A stretch of 64,000 nt of DNA from Aquirhabdus parva (GCF_003351745.1 NZ_CP031222.1:2710207-2774206); one strand, 5' to 3'. Positions 8,344-17,621 are shown, counted from the first letter of the stretch. Program-made: numbers and translations. The notes: generated by a model not told the origin, from the letters alone.

Positions 8344-9873
8344 TTATGCTTCAATTTCGGCTTTAATCAATTGCACGATATCCAATTCAATCCCCCAATT
8401 CGCAAACTGGACAATCTCCTGCTGCAGATCCGCTTGCAGCATAGGCCACTCAGCACCATGCTGATCGACCGCCAACTGCCACGTTTTCTCATCAATAATC
8501 GATAACACAAATGTCGGTACGACTTGATCATAGCGAGAATGATGGAACAGGACCGATAAGCGTAACAACAGACATAATGTTAATAACGACTGACCACCGG
8601 CATGCAGCACTTGCGCGCGTGTTTCAACCCGAAGCTTACGGCGATGCAGACCAACGAGAAAAGACAGACGTAATTGATCGACCTTAGAAAAGCCGGGCAC
8701 ATCAGAATGCTCAAGCAGGTACGCCCCATGACGATGATAACTACCATGGCTAATGGCCAATCCAATTTCATGCAAATAAGCCGCACGACGCAGTAAATCA
8801 CCGTCTTCTTCATCAAGCTTTAAGGCATCTGCCACTTGCTCAAACAAAGTACGCGCGGTCAATGCAACCCGCTCTGCTTGACGAGGGTCAGCGTAGTAAC
8901 GCGCCATCAAAGCTTGGACACTGCGATCACGCACATCTTCATGGCGGAAGCGTCCGAGCAGATCATACATGACCCCCTCACGCAGTGCGCCATCGGAATA
9001 GCCCATTTTTTCGATGCCGAGAATTTCAAATAAGCCCATGAGTATGGCAAGACCGGCAGGCAATACCGCTTTACGGTCTTCTTTTAAACCTTCGAAATAA
9101 ATGTCATCGGTATGCTTCCACTTCAAGATCTGCTCACGCAATTTTTCGAGTGCCGCATACGTGATATGCCCTTGTTCGTCTGTGAGTCCTTGCTGCATGA
9201 GCAACTGACGCGCAGCCTTAATCGTACCGCTTGATCCGACCACCGTGTCCCAACCCGTTTCACGATAAATCGCTGCAATCGCAGTCACTTCCTTACGTGC
9301 TGCAGCTTTGGCACGTTCAAAAGACATTGGATTGATCTGGCCATCTAGGAAAAACTGGCGTGTATAAGCAACGCAGCCCATCTGTAGCGATTCAGTTTGT
9401 AGTGGCTCAAAATCCTGACCAATAATAAACTCAGTCGAACCACCACCAATATCGACCACCAACCGACGACCACCAGCCGCCGTAGTATGCGATACACCCA
9501 GATAAATCAGACGCGCCTCTTCACGACCGGCAATAATCTCAATCGACTTCGGCAGTATCCGTTGCGCTTTATCTATAAACTCTTGGGCATTGGTCGCTTC
9601 ACGCAGTGCATTGGTCGCCACAATGCGCATCCGCTGGGGAGTGACACTCCCAAGCCGCCCCACAAAACGGGAAAGACAATCTAATCCACGCTGCTGCGCC
9701 TCTAAACTCAACACTTTGTCAGCATCTAAGCCTGCGGCTAACTGCACTTTTTCTGACATTGATGCAACTTTACGCACTTCGCCGTGATCTAAACGCGCGA
9801 TTGCTAAATGAAAACTATTCGACCCGAGATCAATCGCGGCCAAAAGTTCTTCTTCAGGGAAAAAATCAGCCAT
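8344..9873 (-). CDS. ppx: Exopolyphosphatase (Ppx/GppA family)
   Basis: Releases phosphate from the ends of polyphosphate chains; related enzymes hydrolyse pppGpp. The actin-like ATPase fold is shown by AAIDLGSNSFHLAIARL near the start, VDIGGGSTEFIIG near residue 138 and a GSSGTIKAA loop near 215. A C-terminal HD-type domain contains YLHEIGLAISHGSYHRHGAY. I use ATG 9873 (MADFF, 509 residues); a TTG four codons upstream is in frame but less likely. It is divergent from trxA and first in a ppx-accA-tilS run. Confidence 0.93.
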   Translation of the reverse strand: MADFFPEEELLAAIDLGSNSFHLAIARLDHGEVRKVASMSEKVQLAAGLDADKVLSLEAQQRGLDCLSRFVGRLGSVTPQRMRIVATNALREATNAQEFIDKAQRILPKSIEIIAGREEARLIYLGVSHTTAAGGRRLVVDIGGGSTEFIIGQDFEPLQTESLQMGCVAYTRQFFLDGQINPMSFERAKAAARKEVTAIAAIYRETGWDTVVGSSGTIKAARQLLMQQGLTDEQGHITYAALEKLREQILKWKHTDDIYFEGLKEDRKAVLPAGLAILMGLFEILGIEKMGYSDGALREGVMYDLLGRFRHEDVRDRSVQALMARYYADPRQAERVALTARTLFEQVADALKLDEEDGDLLRRAAYLHEIGLAISHGSYHRHGAYLLEHSDVPGFSKVDQLRLSFLVGLHRRKLRVETRAQVLHAGGQSLLTLCLLLRLSVLFHHSRYDQVVPTFVLSIIDEKTWQLAVDQHGAEWPMLQADLQQEIVQFANWGIELDIVQLIKAEIEA

Positions 9874-10215
9874 CAGCAAATCCAAAAACGATAAAAACCA
9901 TTAAAAGAAAAAAGAAAAATTGGAGAAATTCTCATCCAAAAAAAACGCTAAAACACGATTGGGGGTTAACTCGCTACCCGTCCTAGTCGCTTGCATCAAA
10001 CGTATCACACGTCAATTGACCTGAGTTTAACGCGAAACGTCACCAAAGCCCAACCAAAACGTCATCCAAATCGACTCAAAATGCTACCAATATTTCACCA
10101 TGTCGTCATATTAATGATATCGATACGCGTTAATAGGCGACTTTGGTCGGCATAACTCGCTGATTTAAAACTGACATCATCGACAGAACCGATCAGCCCC
10201 ATCAGAAGAGCCCAT

Positions 10216-10244
10216 TTGACAGTCAAGGCTTTACCCTTGAAAAT
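10216..10244 (+). promoter_or_regulatory. Candidate trxA promoter
   Basis: TTGACA at 10216-10221 is a perfect -35 box. A weak -10, GAAAAT, follows at 10239-10244 with a 17-base spacer. Transcription from here would give trxA a leader of about 145 nt containing the 10290-10355 inverted repeat. The -10 match is only four of six bases, so this is tentative. Confidence 0.35.
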
Positions 10245-10289
10245 GGCAACATTACCCTACATATCAACACTACGCAGTTTGAGTAGCGC

Positions 10290-10355
10290 CATGCTTTAAT
10301 CACGGAAAGATCGATACTGGTAAAACATCCCAATGATCTTTCATGATTAAACATG
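10290..10355. repeat. Long imperfect inverted repeat upstream of trxA
   Basis: Left arm 10290-10312 contains CATG-c-TTTAATCA then GGAAAGATC; right arm 10334-10355 contains GATCTTTC then TGATTAAACATG. The arms match over about 20 positions with a few small bulges and enclose about 21 bases. It ends 40 bases before the trxA start codon. It could fold as a leader hairpin or serve as a palindromic protein site. Confidence 0.7.
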
Positions 10356-10395
10356 TGTATCGTAGGTCTACCGATTCACCTATTTGGAGTCCGCC

Positions 10396-10722
10396 ATGAG
10401 CGACCTGATTATCAACACCACTGACAGCAACTTCAAAACCGACGTCTTGGATTCAGACATCCCTGTACTCGTTGATTTCTGGGCAAGCTGGTGTGCACCT
10501 TGTAAACAAATCGCTCCAGTTCTGGAAGCACTGTCAGCAGAATACGAAGGCAAAATCAAAATCGTCAAAGTAGACGTGACTGCCAACGAACAAACTTCTG
10601 TGGATTATAACATCCGTAACATTCCTGCTCTCTTGATCTTCAAGAACGGTGAGAAAGTAGATCAAAAAGTTGGCGCAGCACCGCGCTCACAATTGGTTTC
10701 ATTCATCGAACAACATATCTAA
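10396..10722 (+). CDS. trxA: Thioredoxin 1
   Basis: Small cytoplasmic disulfide reductase that supplies electrons to ribonucleotide reductase and other targets, itself reduced by thioredoxin reductase. It has 108 residues, the typical length. The redox motif is FWASWCAPCKQ with Cys33-Ala-Pro-Cys36; this differs from the usual Gly-Pro pair, a change that can alter redox potential. The conserved cis-Pro (NIPALLIF) is present. The start ATG 10396 has GGAGT six bases upstream. It is followed by rho, an arrangement shared with many Gammaproteobacteria. Confidence 0.96.
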   Translation: MSDLIINTTDSNFKTDVLDSDIPVLVDFWASWCAPCKQIAPVLEALSAEYEGKIKIVKVDVTANEQTSVDYNIRNIPALLIFKNGEKVDQKVGAAPRSQLVSFIEQHI

Positions 10723-10734
10723 CAGATCTTGAGT

Positions 10735-10779
10735 GATGGGCATGCAATGCATGCCCATTGCCGCTTATGCGTTTTTTTG
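10735..10779 (+). terminator. Palindrome with T-run after trxA
   Basis: ATGGGCATGCA (10736-10746) is followed almost directly by its complement (ATGCATGCCCAT, 10747-10758), then 14 bases later by a run of seven T. The stem is strong but the loop is minimal and the T-run is offset, so termination may be partial. Confidence 0.5.
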
Positions 10780-10810
10780 TATTGTTTTTAAATTTAGATG
10801 CGTTACAACA

Positions 10811-10840
10811 TTGACAAGTGCTTATCAAAGCTCTTATAGT
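10811..10840 (+). promoter_or_regulatory. Strong candidate promoter for rho
   Basis: TTGACA at 10811-10816 and TATAGT at 10835-10840, separated by 18 bases, closely match the sigma70 consensus. Transcription would begin near 10847, giving rho a leader of about 635 nt. Confidence 0.7.
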
Positions 10841-11481
10841 TCCTAATAAGGAAAAGATGTTTATTTTTTGATAGACTGCACTGCCAGTTGATTCAAGACG
10901 ACCGCTCGGTCAAACCTACTTCACTCCTATAAAATTTGTTCCGAATCGATTTAAATTTAATAATTTTGCTTTGATACTTTATCTAGGTTACAAAGTAATC
11001 TGAATCAAACGATTTTAAGTCTGTTTTTGTTTCAGAACCAACGCTTTATGATGTTGTAAAGATGATGCTTTTAAGATAACACAACGACGTTACTATCTTA
11101 AACAAACACAAAATATGACTGTCCGGGATGACGGCATTTTACTTAGTGATTCACTTGATCATTTTTAGCAACCCTGCATTCAGAGCATAAAGTCTCTTAC
11201 TCTCTGATGGTTCGCGTTCCCGCTAAAACTAATCAATATCATCTGGCTAGACTGTACACATCCCTCTCAACAACTTTAATTTTTAATTTAAGACACTTCA
11301 TGCACTGCTCACTGTATTTACACGCGATTGGTCCTTTTCGGATTTCGCAAAACCACAGGTCGCACCTAGAAATGCCCCAACTTGTCTTTTTAGCTGAACG
11401 AAACCAATCCTCATTGAACGATATCAATACCATGCAACATTTTGTTTCTCCCTCCCTCCTCCATTCCACGAATCCTGCTCT
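10841..11481 (+). promoter_or_regulatory. Long rho leader with C-rich tract and overlapping upstream reading frame
   Basis: About 640 bases lie between the candidate promoter and the rho start. A pyrimidine tract with little G runs from about 11446 to 11466 (TCTCCCTCCCTCCTCC), which is the composition expected of a Rho-utilisation site. A reading frame of 92 codons, 11207-11485, ends in a TGA that overlaps the rho ATG (ATGA). rho itself has no visible Shine-Dalgarno sequence (preceding bases ATCCTGCTCT). Rho is known to repress its own gene through its leader in E. coli, where a short leader peptide exists. The upstream frame lacks a ribosome site too, so its translation is unproven. Confidence 0.5.
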
Positions 11482-12753
11482 ATGAATCTTACAGAACTTA
11501 AGAAAAAACCAATCAGCGAACTTGTGCATATCGCTGAACAAATTGGCTTAGACAATATGGCGAGAAATCGCAAACAAGATATTATTTTTGCACTGCTTAA
11601 ACGCCATGCCATGAACGGCGATGAAATCTTTGGCGATGGTGTCCTTGAAATTTTGGGTGATGGTTTTGGCTTTCTGCGCTCGGCTGAAGGCTCTTATCTT
11701 GCTGGTCCTGACGACATCTATGTCAGCCCAAGTCAGATTCGACGCTTCAATCTGCGTACAGGTGACACCATCAACGGTACGATTCGCCCACCGAAAGAAG
11801 GTGAACGCTACTTCGCACTGCTTAAAGTGAATCAGATCAACTATGATTCTCCTGAAAACGCCCGCAATAAAATCCTCTTTGAAAACTTGACCCCACTGTT
11901 CCCAACGGAACAGATGATCATGGAATTAGGCAACGGCACAACTGAAGATCTCACAGGTCGTGTTATCGACTTGATGGCGCCGATTGGTAAAGGCCAACGT
12001 TCTATCGTGGTTGCACCGCCTAAAGCCGGTAAAACCATGTTGCTGCAAACTCTGGCGCAGTCAATTACCCGCAATACGCCAGAAGCCTATTTGATCGTTC
12101 TCTTGATTGATGAACGTCCTGAAGAAGTCACGGAAATGCAGCGTACTGTCCGTGGTGAAGTGGTTGCATCGACCTTTGATGAGCCACCAGCACGTCACGT
12201 CCAAGTAGCTGAAATGGTCATCGAAAAAGCAAAACGCCTTGTTGAGCATAAGAAAGACGTGGTGATTCTGCTCGACTCAATCACACGCCTCGCCCGTGCT
12301 TACAACACTGTGATTCCATCCTCTGGTAAAGTCTTGACTGGTGGTGTGGACGCACATGCGCTTGAACGTCCAAAACGCTTCTTTGGTGCGGCACGTAATA
12401 TCGAAGAAGGCGGATCACTGACTATCATCGGTACCGCGCTGATTGAAACCGGTTCAAAAATGGATGAAGTCATTTTTGAAGAGTTCAAAGGAACTGGTAA
12501 TCAAGAGATCAATCTTGAACGCCGTATCGCTGAAAAACGCGTGTTCCCAGCCATGAATATCAAGAAATCCGGTACGCGTCGTGAAGAGCGCCTGATGGAT
12601 GAGGATACCTTACGTAAGGTCTGGATCCTGCGTAAATTGCTACATCCGATGGATGAGCTTCAAGCGATTGAATTCTTGCTTGATCGCATGAAAGATACCA
12701 AAACCAACGATGACTTCTTTGATCAAATGAAGAAGAAATCCGCTACGGCGTAA
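11482..12753 (+). CDS. rho: Transcription termination factor Rho
   Basis: Hexameric RNA-dependent ATPase that ends transcription at C-rich RNA sites. The 423-residue protein is of standard length. An N-terminal helical region and an RNA-binding cold-shock-like domain ([20 protein letters not shown] near residues 56-75) precede the ATPase domain with Walker [11 protein letters not shown] near 178, Walker [17 protein letters not shown] near 260 and the Q/R loop region [20 protein letters not shown] near 335-355. The start ATG 11482 overlaps the end of an upstream frame and has no clear ribosome site. A strong terminator follows. Confidence 0.98.
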   Translation: MNLTELKKKPISELVHIAEQIGLDNMARNRKQDIIFALLKRHAMNGDEIFGDGVLEILGDGFGFLRSAEGSYLAGPDDIYVSPSQIRRFNLRTGDTINGTIRPPKEGERYFALLKVNQINYDSPENARNKILFENLTPLFPTEQMIMELGNGTTEDLTGRVIDLMAPIGKGQRSIVVAPPKAGKTMLLQTLAQSITRNTPEAYLIVLLIDERPEEVTEMQRTVRGEVVASTFDEPPARHVQVAEMVIEKAKRLVEHKKDVVILLDSITRLARAYNTVIPSSGKVLTGGVDAHALERPKRFFGAARNIEEGGSLTIIGTALIETGSKMDEVIFEEFKGTGNQEINLERRIAEKRVFPAMNIKKSGTRREERLMDEDTLRKVWILRKLLHPMDELQAIEFLLDRMKDTKTNDDFFDQMKKKSATA

Positions 12754-12766
12754 TGCCCTAGGCAAT

Positions 12767-12805
12767 AAAAAGCCGCACACATCGAAAGATGGTGCGGCTT
12801 TTTTG
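12767..12805 (+). terminator. Rho-independent terminator after rho
   Basis: AAAGCCGCAC (12769-12778) pairs with GTGCGGCTTT (12792-12801), with an inner ATC-GAAA-GAT hairpin and a following T-run. It ends the rho transcript and may also serve the convergent lipoprotein gene. Confidence 0.9.
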
Positions 12806-12828
12806 TGTTCAGAATAAATAAGGAATAC

Positions 12829-13296
12829 TTAAGACTTCTTCAATGTATACATTGCAGCTTGTTCACCGGCAATCGGTTTACATGAGGTATCGTATTTAAC
12901 AATGCCGCCGGGCACTACGCCAAAACATACGATATTGCCAGGGACAGCACTATCGGACTTTAGCGCAATATTGGTGCCGTCTTTGCTGGCTAGCCACAGT
13001 CCTTTCACTTCAGGTTGCTTAAACTCTTTCTCACGGACATAGGTTTCATTGGAGGTATAAGTACCATCTGCATTCAGTTGAATGATGGTTTTAATACTAG
13101 AATCTCCGCCTGGCAGAGTGCCCTCATATTTTCCTGCAATCGCAATTTGGTTCGCGGTGGGTGCTGGAGCTGATGCAGTGGCCTCAGCAGGCGCCGCATC
13201 GGCGGCAACACGTTGCTCGTGTTTATTACAGGCAGACAAGAACGTCACCAGAAAGACGCTACTCCACACCAGCAACATGGGCTTATTGATATTCAT
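12829..13296 (-). CDS. NlpE-like lipoprotein
   Basis: A 155-residue lipoprotein. The signal peptide (MNINKPMLLVWSSVF...) ends in the lipobox LSAC with Cys at residue 23, then an Ala/Pro-rich linker. The folded part (about 53-155) begins IAGKYEGTLPGGDSSIKTII and continues LNADGTYTSNETY, which matches the N-terminal domain of NlpE, the copper-resistance and surface-sensing lipoprotein that feeds the Cpx response. The C-terminal OB domain of full NlpE is absent. The start at ATG 13296 has GGAAAAG upstream; an in-frame TTG at 13308 is less likely. It converges on the rho terminator. Confidence 0.8.
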   Translation of the reverse strand: MNINKPMLLVWSSVFLVTFLSACNKHEQRVAADAAPAEATASAPAPTANQIAIAGKYEGTLPGGDSSIKTIIQLNADGTYTSNETYVREKEFKQPEVKGLWLASKDGTNIALKSDSAVPGNIVCFGVVPGGIVKYDTSCKPIAGEQAAMYTLKKS

Positions 13297-14022
13297 ATAC
13301 TTTTCCAAAGCGACTAAACCAGACGTTCATTTTAGAGCATCCCACCTTTAAAAAGATGCCCCACGCGTCCCGTTTATGTAAATAATCTCGCTCAAACAGA
13401 TGTTGAGCGCACAGCTACAATGCCCCAACGATGTTTTATGTCTAGCGCTTACAATTTTAACGTAAGATGACACAGTGCTGCGGTTTGAGGATGTTTTACA
13501 TCTTTTAACATACTGACACCACTCATACCGACAACAAACTTTACCATGTGGTAAAATAAATTTCGCAACTGAACATGGGTTGCTCAATCAATGCCCCATG
13601 TCAGATCAGAGCAGTATAGGAAAGTTCATGATTGAAATCATTCGTGGAATGATTTCCTGTATATAAAACGATAAGTCATCACCTCATTCCTGCGACTCAC
13701 ACGTGATCAACAGCTTCATGTTGAACACCTCAAAATACAGCCTCAAAAATAAATACGATAAATTTATATAAAAACAATGCGCTAAGCATGATACGGCATG
13801 CCCATGACCAAACAGGATGTCTCATTTTAAAAGCGCAAAGATGAACGCTTATCCATGAATCACGACGGTATTTCGCTGCCAAGCTACTAACCGTTTTAAC
13901 TTTTCGTCAATCAACTCGATGACGATTACTTATAGACCCATACATGAACACGACAGAGAACCATCTATGAGCTGACATCCATTCCATTTTCATGACTACG
14001 CAATTGCGTCAAAGGTATGTAT
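13297..14022. other. Intergenic region upstream of mtlD
   Basis: 726 bases separate the lipoprotein gene and mtlD. No reading frame here has a ribosome site or family resemblance. It contains a hairpin CGCTCAA-ACAGATG-TTGAGCG at 13389-13409 and a perfect dyad at 13634-13656 (listed separately). No strong sigma70 promoter stands out near mtlD; TATAGA at about 13932 lacks a good -35. Confidence 0.65.
13634..13656. promoter_or_regulatory. Perfect 10-bp dyad upstream of mtlD
   Basis: GAAATCATTC (13634-13643) and GAATGATTTC (13647-13656) are exact inverted repeats around a GTG centre. It lies about 370 bases before the mtlD start. The form suits a dimeric regulator, but no regulator can be named. 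Confidence 0.5.
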
Positions 14023-16185
14023 ATGATTTTTAAAGATAGGACCATCAAGGCTGCCATTTTCGATATGGATGGCACCATGTTTGATACAGAACGACTTCGT
14101 TTTAAAACAATCCAGCAAGCGTCCGATGAGCTCTTTGGAACACCCATCAGTGATGAAGTCCTGATGGGCTCACTGGGTCTGAGTGCAAAGAAAGCCGAAG
14201 AGCTTGCCAAAAGTGTCTATGGCATAGACTACCCCTACAAGGATATCCGTCGCCGTGCCGATGAGCTAGAGCTAGCCCACATCCGGACACACGGCGTTCC
14301 TATCAAAAAAGGACTGTTTCAAGTTTTAGAACGACTCAAAAAAAATGATATGTTGATGGCCGTTGCCACATCAAGTCGCCGAGAGATTGCTGAAGAATAT
14401 CTGATCAATGCCAATGTGATGAAATACTTTGATATCACCGTGTGTGGTGATGAAGTGCAGTTGGGCAAACCTCACCCAGAGATTTTCTTAACCGCAGCGC
14501 ATGAACTGAACTGCGCTCCTGAACATTGCTTTATGTTTGAAGACTCTGAAAATGGTTTGCTGTCGGCCTTTGGCGCGGGTGGGATTCCCATCTTGATTAA
14601 AGACATCAAAGAACCTCGCCCTGAAATCAAGCAAAAAGCGTTTCAGTTTTATGAAAGCATGACTGAGTTTCTGCAAGAGTTGGCAGATGCAACACCAAAC
14701 TTACCGATCCCCAAACTGATCGATGCTTTTCCTCAAGCCATTAATCAATTAAAAGTGGGTATCCATGGTTTTGGCGCCATGGGCGGTGGATATCTGACGC
14801 AAGTCTTCTCTCATTGGGATGGTTACACTCGCCCGATGGAAATCACAGCCGCCACAGGCAATAGCGTCCTGAGAAATCTGATCAATGCCTTCGGCAAATA
14901 TCATGTGGACTACAGCAAACTTGCCTTTGACCAGACCATTGATCATATTCGATTGATTGATATCGCTGATGAAGAGGCCATGCTTCAGATGTATGTGGAA
15001 TCTGAGATCATCGGCTTATGCCTACCAGAAGCGGCGATCAAACAACAAGCGACCGTGATTGCCCAAGGCTTACTTGCGCGTCACAACACTAATGGTCGCG
15101 AGATCACGCTATTAATTATCTTAAATAAAGTGTCTGGTGCGACCTTTGTGAAAAAGCATGTCAAGCAAGCCTTGTCCCTGCTAACGGATGAGATGACATG
15201 CAAACAGATCATTGATCACGTTTACTTTACCGAAACCGTGGTGAATCGCATAGTCAGTAAGGCCTCGAATAAAGCGCTGATCAAACAGGCCAAGATCAAT
15301 TTTTATAGTGTGGAAGGGAGTCTAGCGGATAAGAATCTGCTCTCACGCAAAAATATCCGCACCATACTGCCGCAAGGCGAAGACCCAGCTGATCAAAGCA
15401 TTCAAAGCATCTCTGAGAAACTGGATGTAATGTCGAATATCACCGATATCGTCAATTCGTTTAACGTGACGGTCTTTAATAGCGGCCCTGAAATGGCACT
15501 GTATGCTCAAAAAGGCAGTAAAATTCTGGAGCAATTAAGGCAGGTTCAAGTTTTTGATAATATGAAAGAAATTCAGATGATCAAAAACAAACTGCTTAAT
15601 GGCACCCATGCCATCATCGCATGGTATAGCAGTTTACTGGGTTATCAAAGTATTGGTCAGGGCATGGGTGATCCACGGGTTTTGGCACTGGTCAAAAAAC
15701 TGGTCAACCATGAGATCAAACCCGCCATTCTGAAAGAGTCTCCTGTCTCCGCCAACTTTATGAATACCTTTATTCATAATTTTATTCAAAGCTGTAAGGT
15801 CTCCTTTAAAGACCCTTGCTCACGCGTGGCTCGCGATCCCTTACGTAAACTGCAAAGAAAAGAACGCATCATCGGCAGTATTGATCTGGCACAGAAATAT
15901 GAAATTGCCACGCCAATGCTGGAATTTGGCACCGCGCTGGGCCTGCTCTATGCAGTGCGTCTGATCAATCCGAATGACAAAGAAAGTCTGTTGATTCATT
16001 CGATCTATGAGGAACATCAATCGATCGTACCCATACTGACCTATCATGGTCGCTACAATGGTCAAAGCTATCAAAGCCTTGATCTGGAAAAAGACCATGC
16101 ACTAATTGAACGGATTACGGATCACTTTAATCGCTTAAACGACCCGTCACTCAATCACCTTGATTGGCCGCTTGAAAAAGCCTAA
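14023..16185 (+). CDS. mtlD: Bifunctional mannitol-1-phosphate dehydrogenase/phosphatase
   Basis: A fusion enzyme that reduces fructose-6-phosphate to mannitol-1-phosphate and then removes the phosphate, making mannitol as a compatible solute. This arrangement is known from Acinetobacter, where it is induced by salt. The N-terminal HAD phosphatase domain (1 to about 220) has IFDMDGT with Asp14 and Asp16, the VATSSRR loop and the LGKPHPEIF and FEDSENGL motifs. The C-terminal mannitol dehydrogenase domain begins at the Rossmann motif VGIHGFGAMGGGY near 244. I choose ATG 14023 (720 residues) because AAGG at 14012-14015 is spaced seven bases from it; ATG 14017 is too close. It overlaps the end of dinB by four bases, tail to tail. 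Confidence 0.93.
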   Translation: MIFKDRTIKAAIFDMDGTMFDTERLRFKTIQQASDELFGTPISDEVLMGSLGLSAKKAEELAKSVYGIDYPYKDIRRRADELELAHIRTHGVPIKKGLFQVLERLKKNDMLMAVATSSRREIAEEYLINANVMKYFDITVCGDEVQLGKPHPEIFLTAAHELNCAPEHCFMFEDSENGLLSAFGAGGIPILIKDIKEPRPEIKQKAFQFYESMTEFLQELADATPNLPIPKLIDAFPQAINQLKVGIHGFGAMGGGYLTQVFSHWDGYTRPMEITAATGNSVLRNLINAFGKYHVDYSKLAFDQTIDHIRLIDIADEEAMLQMYVESEIIGLCLPEAAIKQQATVIAQGLLARHNTNGREITLLIILNKVSGATFVKKHVKQALSLLTDEMTCKQIIDHVYFTETVVNRIVSKASNKALIKQAKINFYSVEGSLADKNLLSRKNIRTILPQGEDPADQSIQSISEKLDVMSNITDIVNSFNVTVFNSGPEMALYAQKGSKILEQLRQVQVFDNMKEIQMIKNKLLNGTHAIIAWYSSLLGYQSIGQGMGDPRVLALVKKLVNHEIKPAILKESPVSANFMNTFIHNFIQSCKVSFKDPCSRVARDPLRKLQRKERIIGSIDLAQKYEIATPMLEFGTALGLLYAVRLINPNDKESLLIHSIYEEHQSIVPILTYHGRYNGQSYQSLDLEKDHALIERITDHFNRLNDPSLNHLDWPLEKA

Positions 16186-17255
16186 TCGAACAACTCCCCT
16201 TGCAGCGAGATCTCATCTCGCTCAACAAAGCCACTGAGCCCCACACCCACGAGTCGATAGTGAGTGCTTTCTGGCAGTTGAACACGCTCGCAGAGTGCGA
16301 GCGCGATTTGAGTAAATTCCGCTTCTGAACGAATTACGTGCTGCGGTGTAAAACTGCGGGTGATACTTTGAAACTGAGCCGTTTTAAGCTTTAAGACCAC
16401 CGTGCGTCCAATACGATTGGTCTTCTTGGTCGCATTCCATGTTCTGAGCGCCAACTTCTGAATGGCTTCATGCAAAGCACTCAGGGGAAGATCGATACTA
16501 AAGGTATCTTCAGATGAGATCGACTGCACGGGTTGATTGGGCTCGACCGTGCGCTCATCGATGCCCCGCGCGCACTCAAACAGTCGCCGACCAAAACGCC
16601 CAAAACGTTGCTCAAGCTCCACAAGCTCTCGTTGTCTTAAATCCGCAACCGTTGCGATGCCAAGTTCTGTCAGCTTGGCCTGCATCACCTTGCCCACGCC
16701 ATGAATCTTCGACACAGGCAGCGGTTGTAAAAAAGCTTCAACCTGATGCGGACGAATCACAAACAGGCCATCGGGCTTACGCCAGTCCGAGGCGATCTTG
16801 GCCAACAATTTATTCGGTGCTACGCCTGCTGATGCCGTAAGTCCAATCTCTTCACGAATCTCTGCACGGATTTGAGTGGCTATCGCAGTTGCTGATCCCA
16901 AATCTGCCTTGGGGGCAGTGACATCGAGATAAGCCTCATCTAAAGACAAGGGCTCAATCAGATCGGTATAACGATGAAAAATCTCATGCATCTGCCGCGA
17001 AGCCGCTTTATAACGGACAAAGTCGGGAGGAACAAAGACGGCATCAGGACATAAGCGCTCGGCACGGATTGCCGACATGGCAGAGCGTATACCAAACTTT
17101 CTGGCCTCATAGGACGCCGCACAGACCACCGAGCGCTCCCCTTTCCATGCTACCACGACTGGTTTGCCACGCAAGCTGACATCATCACGCTGCTCAACTG
17201 AGGCATAGAAGGCATCCATATCGATATGGATGATTTTCCGTGGCGATGTGCTCAT
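16182..17255 (-). CDS. dinB: DNA polymerase IV (Y family)
   Basis: Error-prone translesion polymerase that extends stalled or damaged primer ends. The 357-residue protein has the catalytic motif IHIDMDAFYASVEQRDD near residue 9-24 and SLDEAYLDVT near 103 carrying the paired acidic residues, then the helix-hairpin-helix region (IHGVGKVMQAKLTELGI) and the little finger domain. The C-terminal beta-clamp binding peptide is less clear (LSGFVERDEISLQGELF). It lies 39 bases after a rhodanese gene on the same strand. No LexA-type box is evident upstream; many Acinetobacter lack a classical LexA. Confidence 0.95.
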   Translation of the reverse strand: MSTSPRKIIHIDMDAFYASVEQRDDVSLRGKPVVVAWKGERSVVCAASYEARKFGIRSAMSAIRAERLCPDAVFVPPDFVRYKAASRQMHEIFHRYTDLIEPLSLDEAYLDVTAPKADLGSATAIATQIRAEIREEIGLTASAGVAPNKLLAKIASDWRKPDGLFVIRPHQVEAFLQPLPVSKIHGVGKVMQAKLTELGIATVADLRQRELVELEQRFGRFGRRLFECARGIDERTVEPNQPVQSISSEDTFSIDLPLSALHEAIQKLALRTWNATKKTNRIGRTVVLKLKTAQFQSITRSFTPQHVIRSEAEFTQIALALCERVQLPESTHYRLVGVGLSGFVERDEISLQGELFD

Positions 17256-17294
17256 GACCGATTTCGCTGTGGTTAGACTTTGCTTAGACGGCGT

Positions 17295-17621
17295 TTATGC
17301 TTCGCTGACAATCGGCCAGCCGGCCGCTTTTGCACCACGCGTGCCGCCTTTTAGTTCAACATAATCACGTGTGGGGTCTAAGGCTTCCAAAATCGTTACT
17401 GCACGACCCGCTTTAGTGCCACCGCCGCACAGTACATACACTGGCTCACCTTGAGGAATGCCAGCAAGGGTAGATGCATCCAGATGCTCAATCGGACGAT
17501 TCACCGCACCCACGATATGCCCCTCAGCAAAAGACTTGCTATCTCGGACATCCCAGACATGCAGCTCTGGCTTATCCTGTTGAACCGCTGGAAAATCCGT
17601 AATTGCTAATTGTTTAATCAC
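17295..17621 (-). CDS. Single-domain rhodanese-like protein
   Basis: A 108-residue cytoplasmic rhodanese domain, probably a sulfurtransferase or sulfur carrier. It has the CH2A-like strand VWDVRDSKSFAEGHIVGAVN and the active loop VLCGGGTKAGRA, with a Lys at the place where many rhodaneses have Arg. I choose GTG 17621 (MIKQLAITDF) because AGGAG lies seven bases upstream; ATG 17657 would give 120 residues without a ribosome site. It is divergent from yajQ and 39 bases before dinB, with which it may be cotranscribed. Confidence 0.88.
   Translation of the reverse strand: MIKQLAITDFPAVQQDKPELHVWDVRDSKSFAEGHIVGAVNRPIEHLDASTLAGIPQGEPVYVLCGGGTKAGRAVTILEALDPTRDYVELKGGTRGAKAAGWPIVSEA

Larger units (their letters stand above)
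9874..10395. other. Divergent ppx/trxA intergenic region
   Basis: 522 bases without a convincing gene. It should hold the promoters of ppx (minus) and trxA (plus). It includes a TTGACA at 10216-10221 and a long inverted repeat at 10290-10355, listed separately. The rest shows no clear structure. Confidence 0.7.

Noticed and set aside
13348-13587. Minus-strand 79-codon frame, Cys-rich
   Set aside because: No ribosome site, no signal peptide, odd composition; probably chance.
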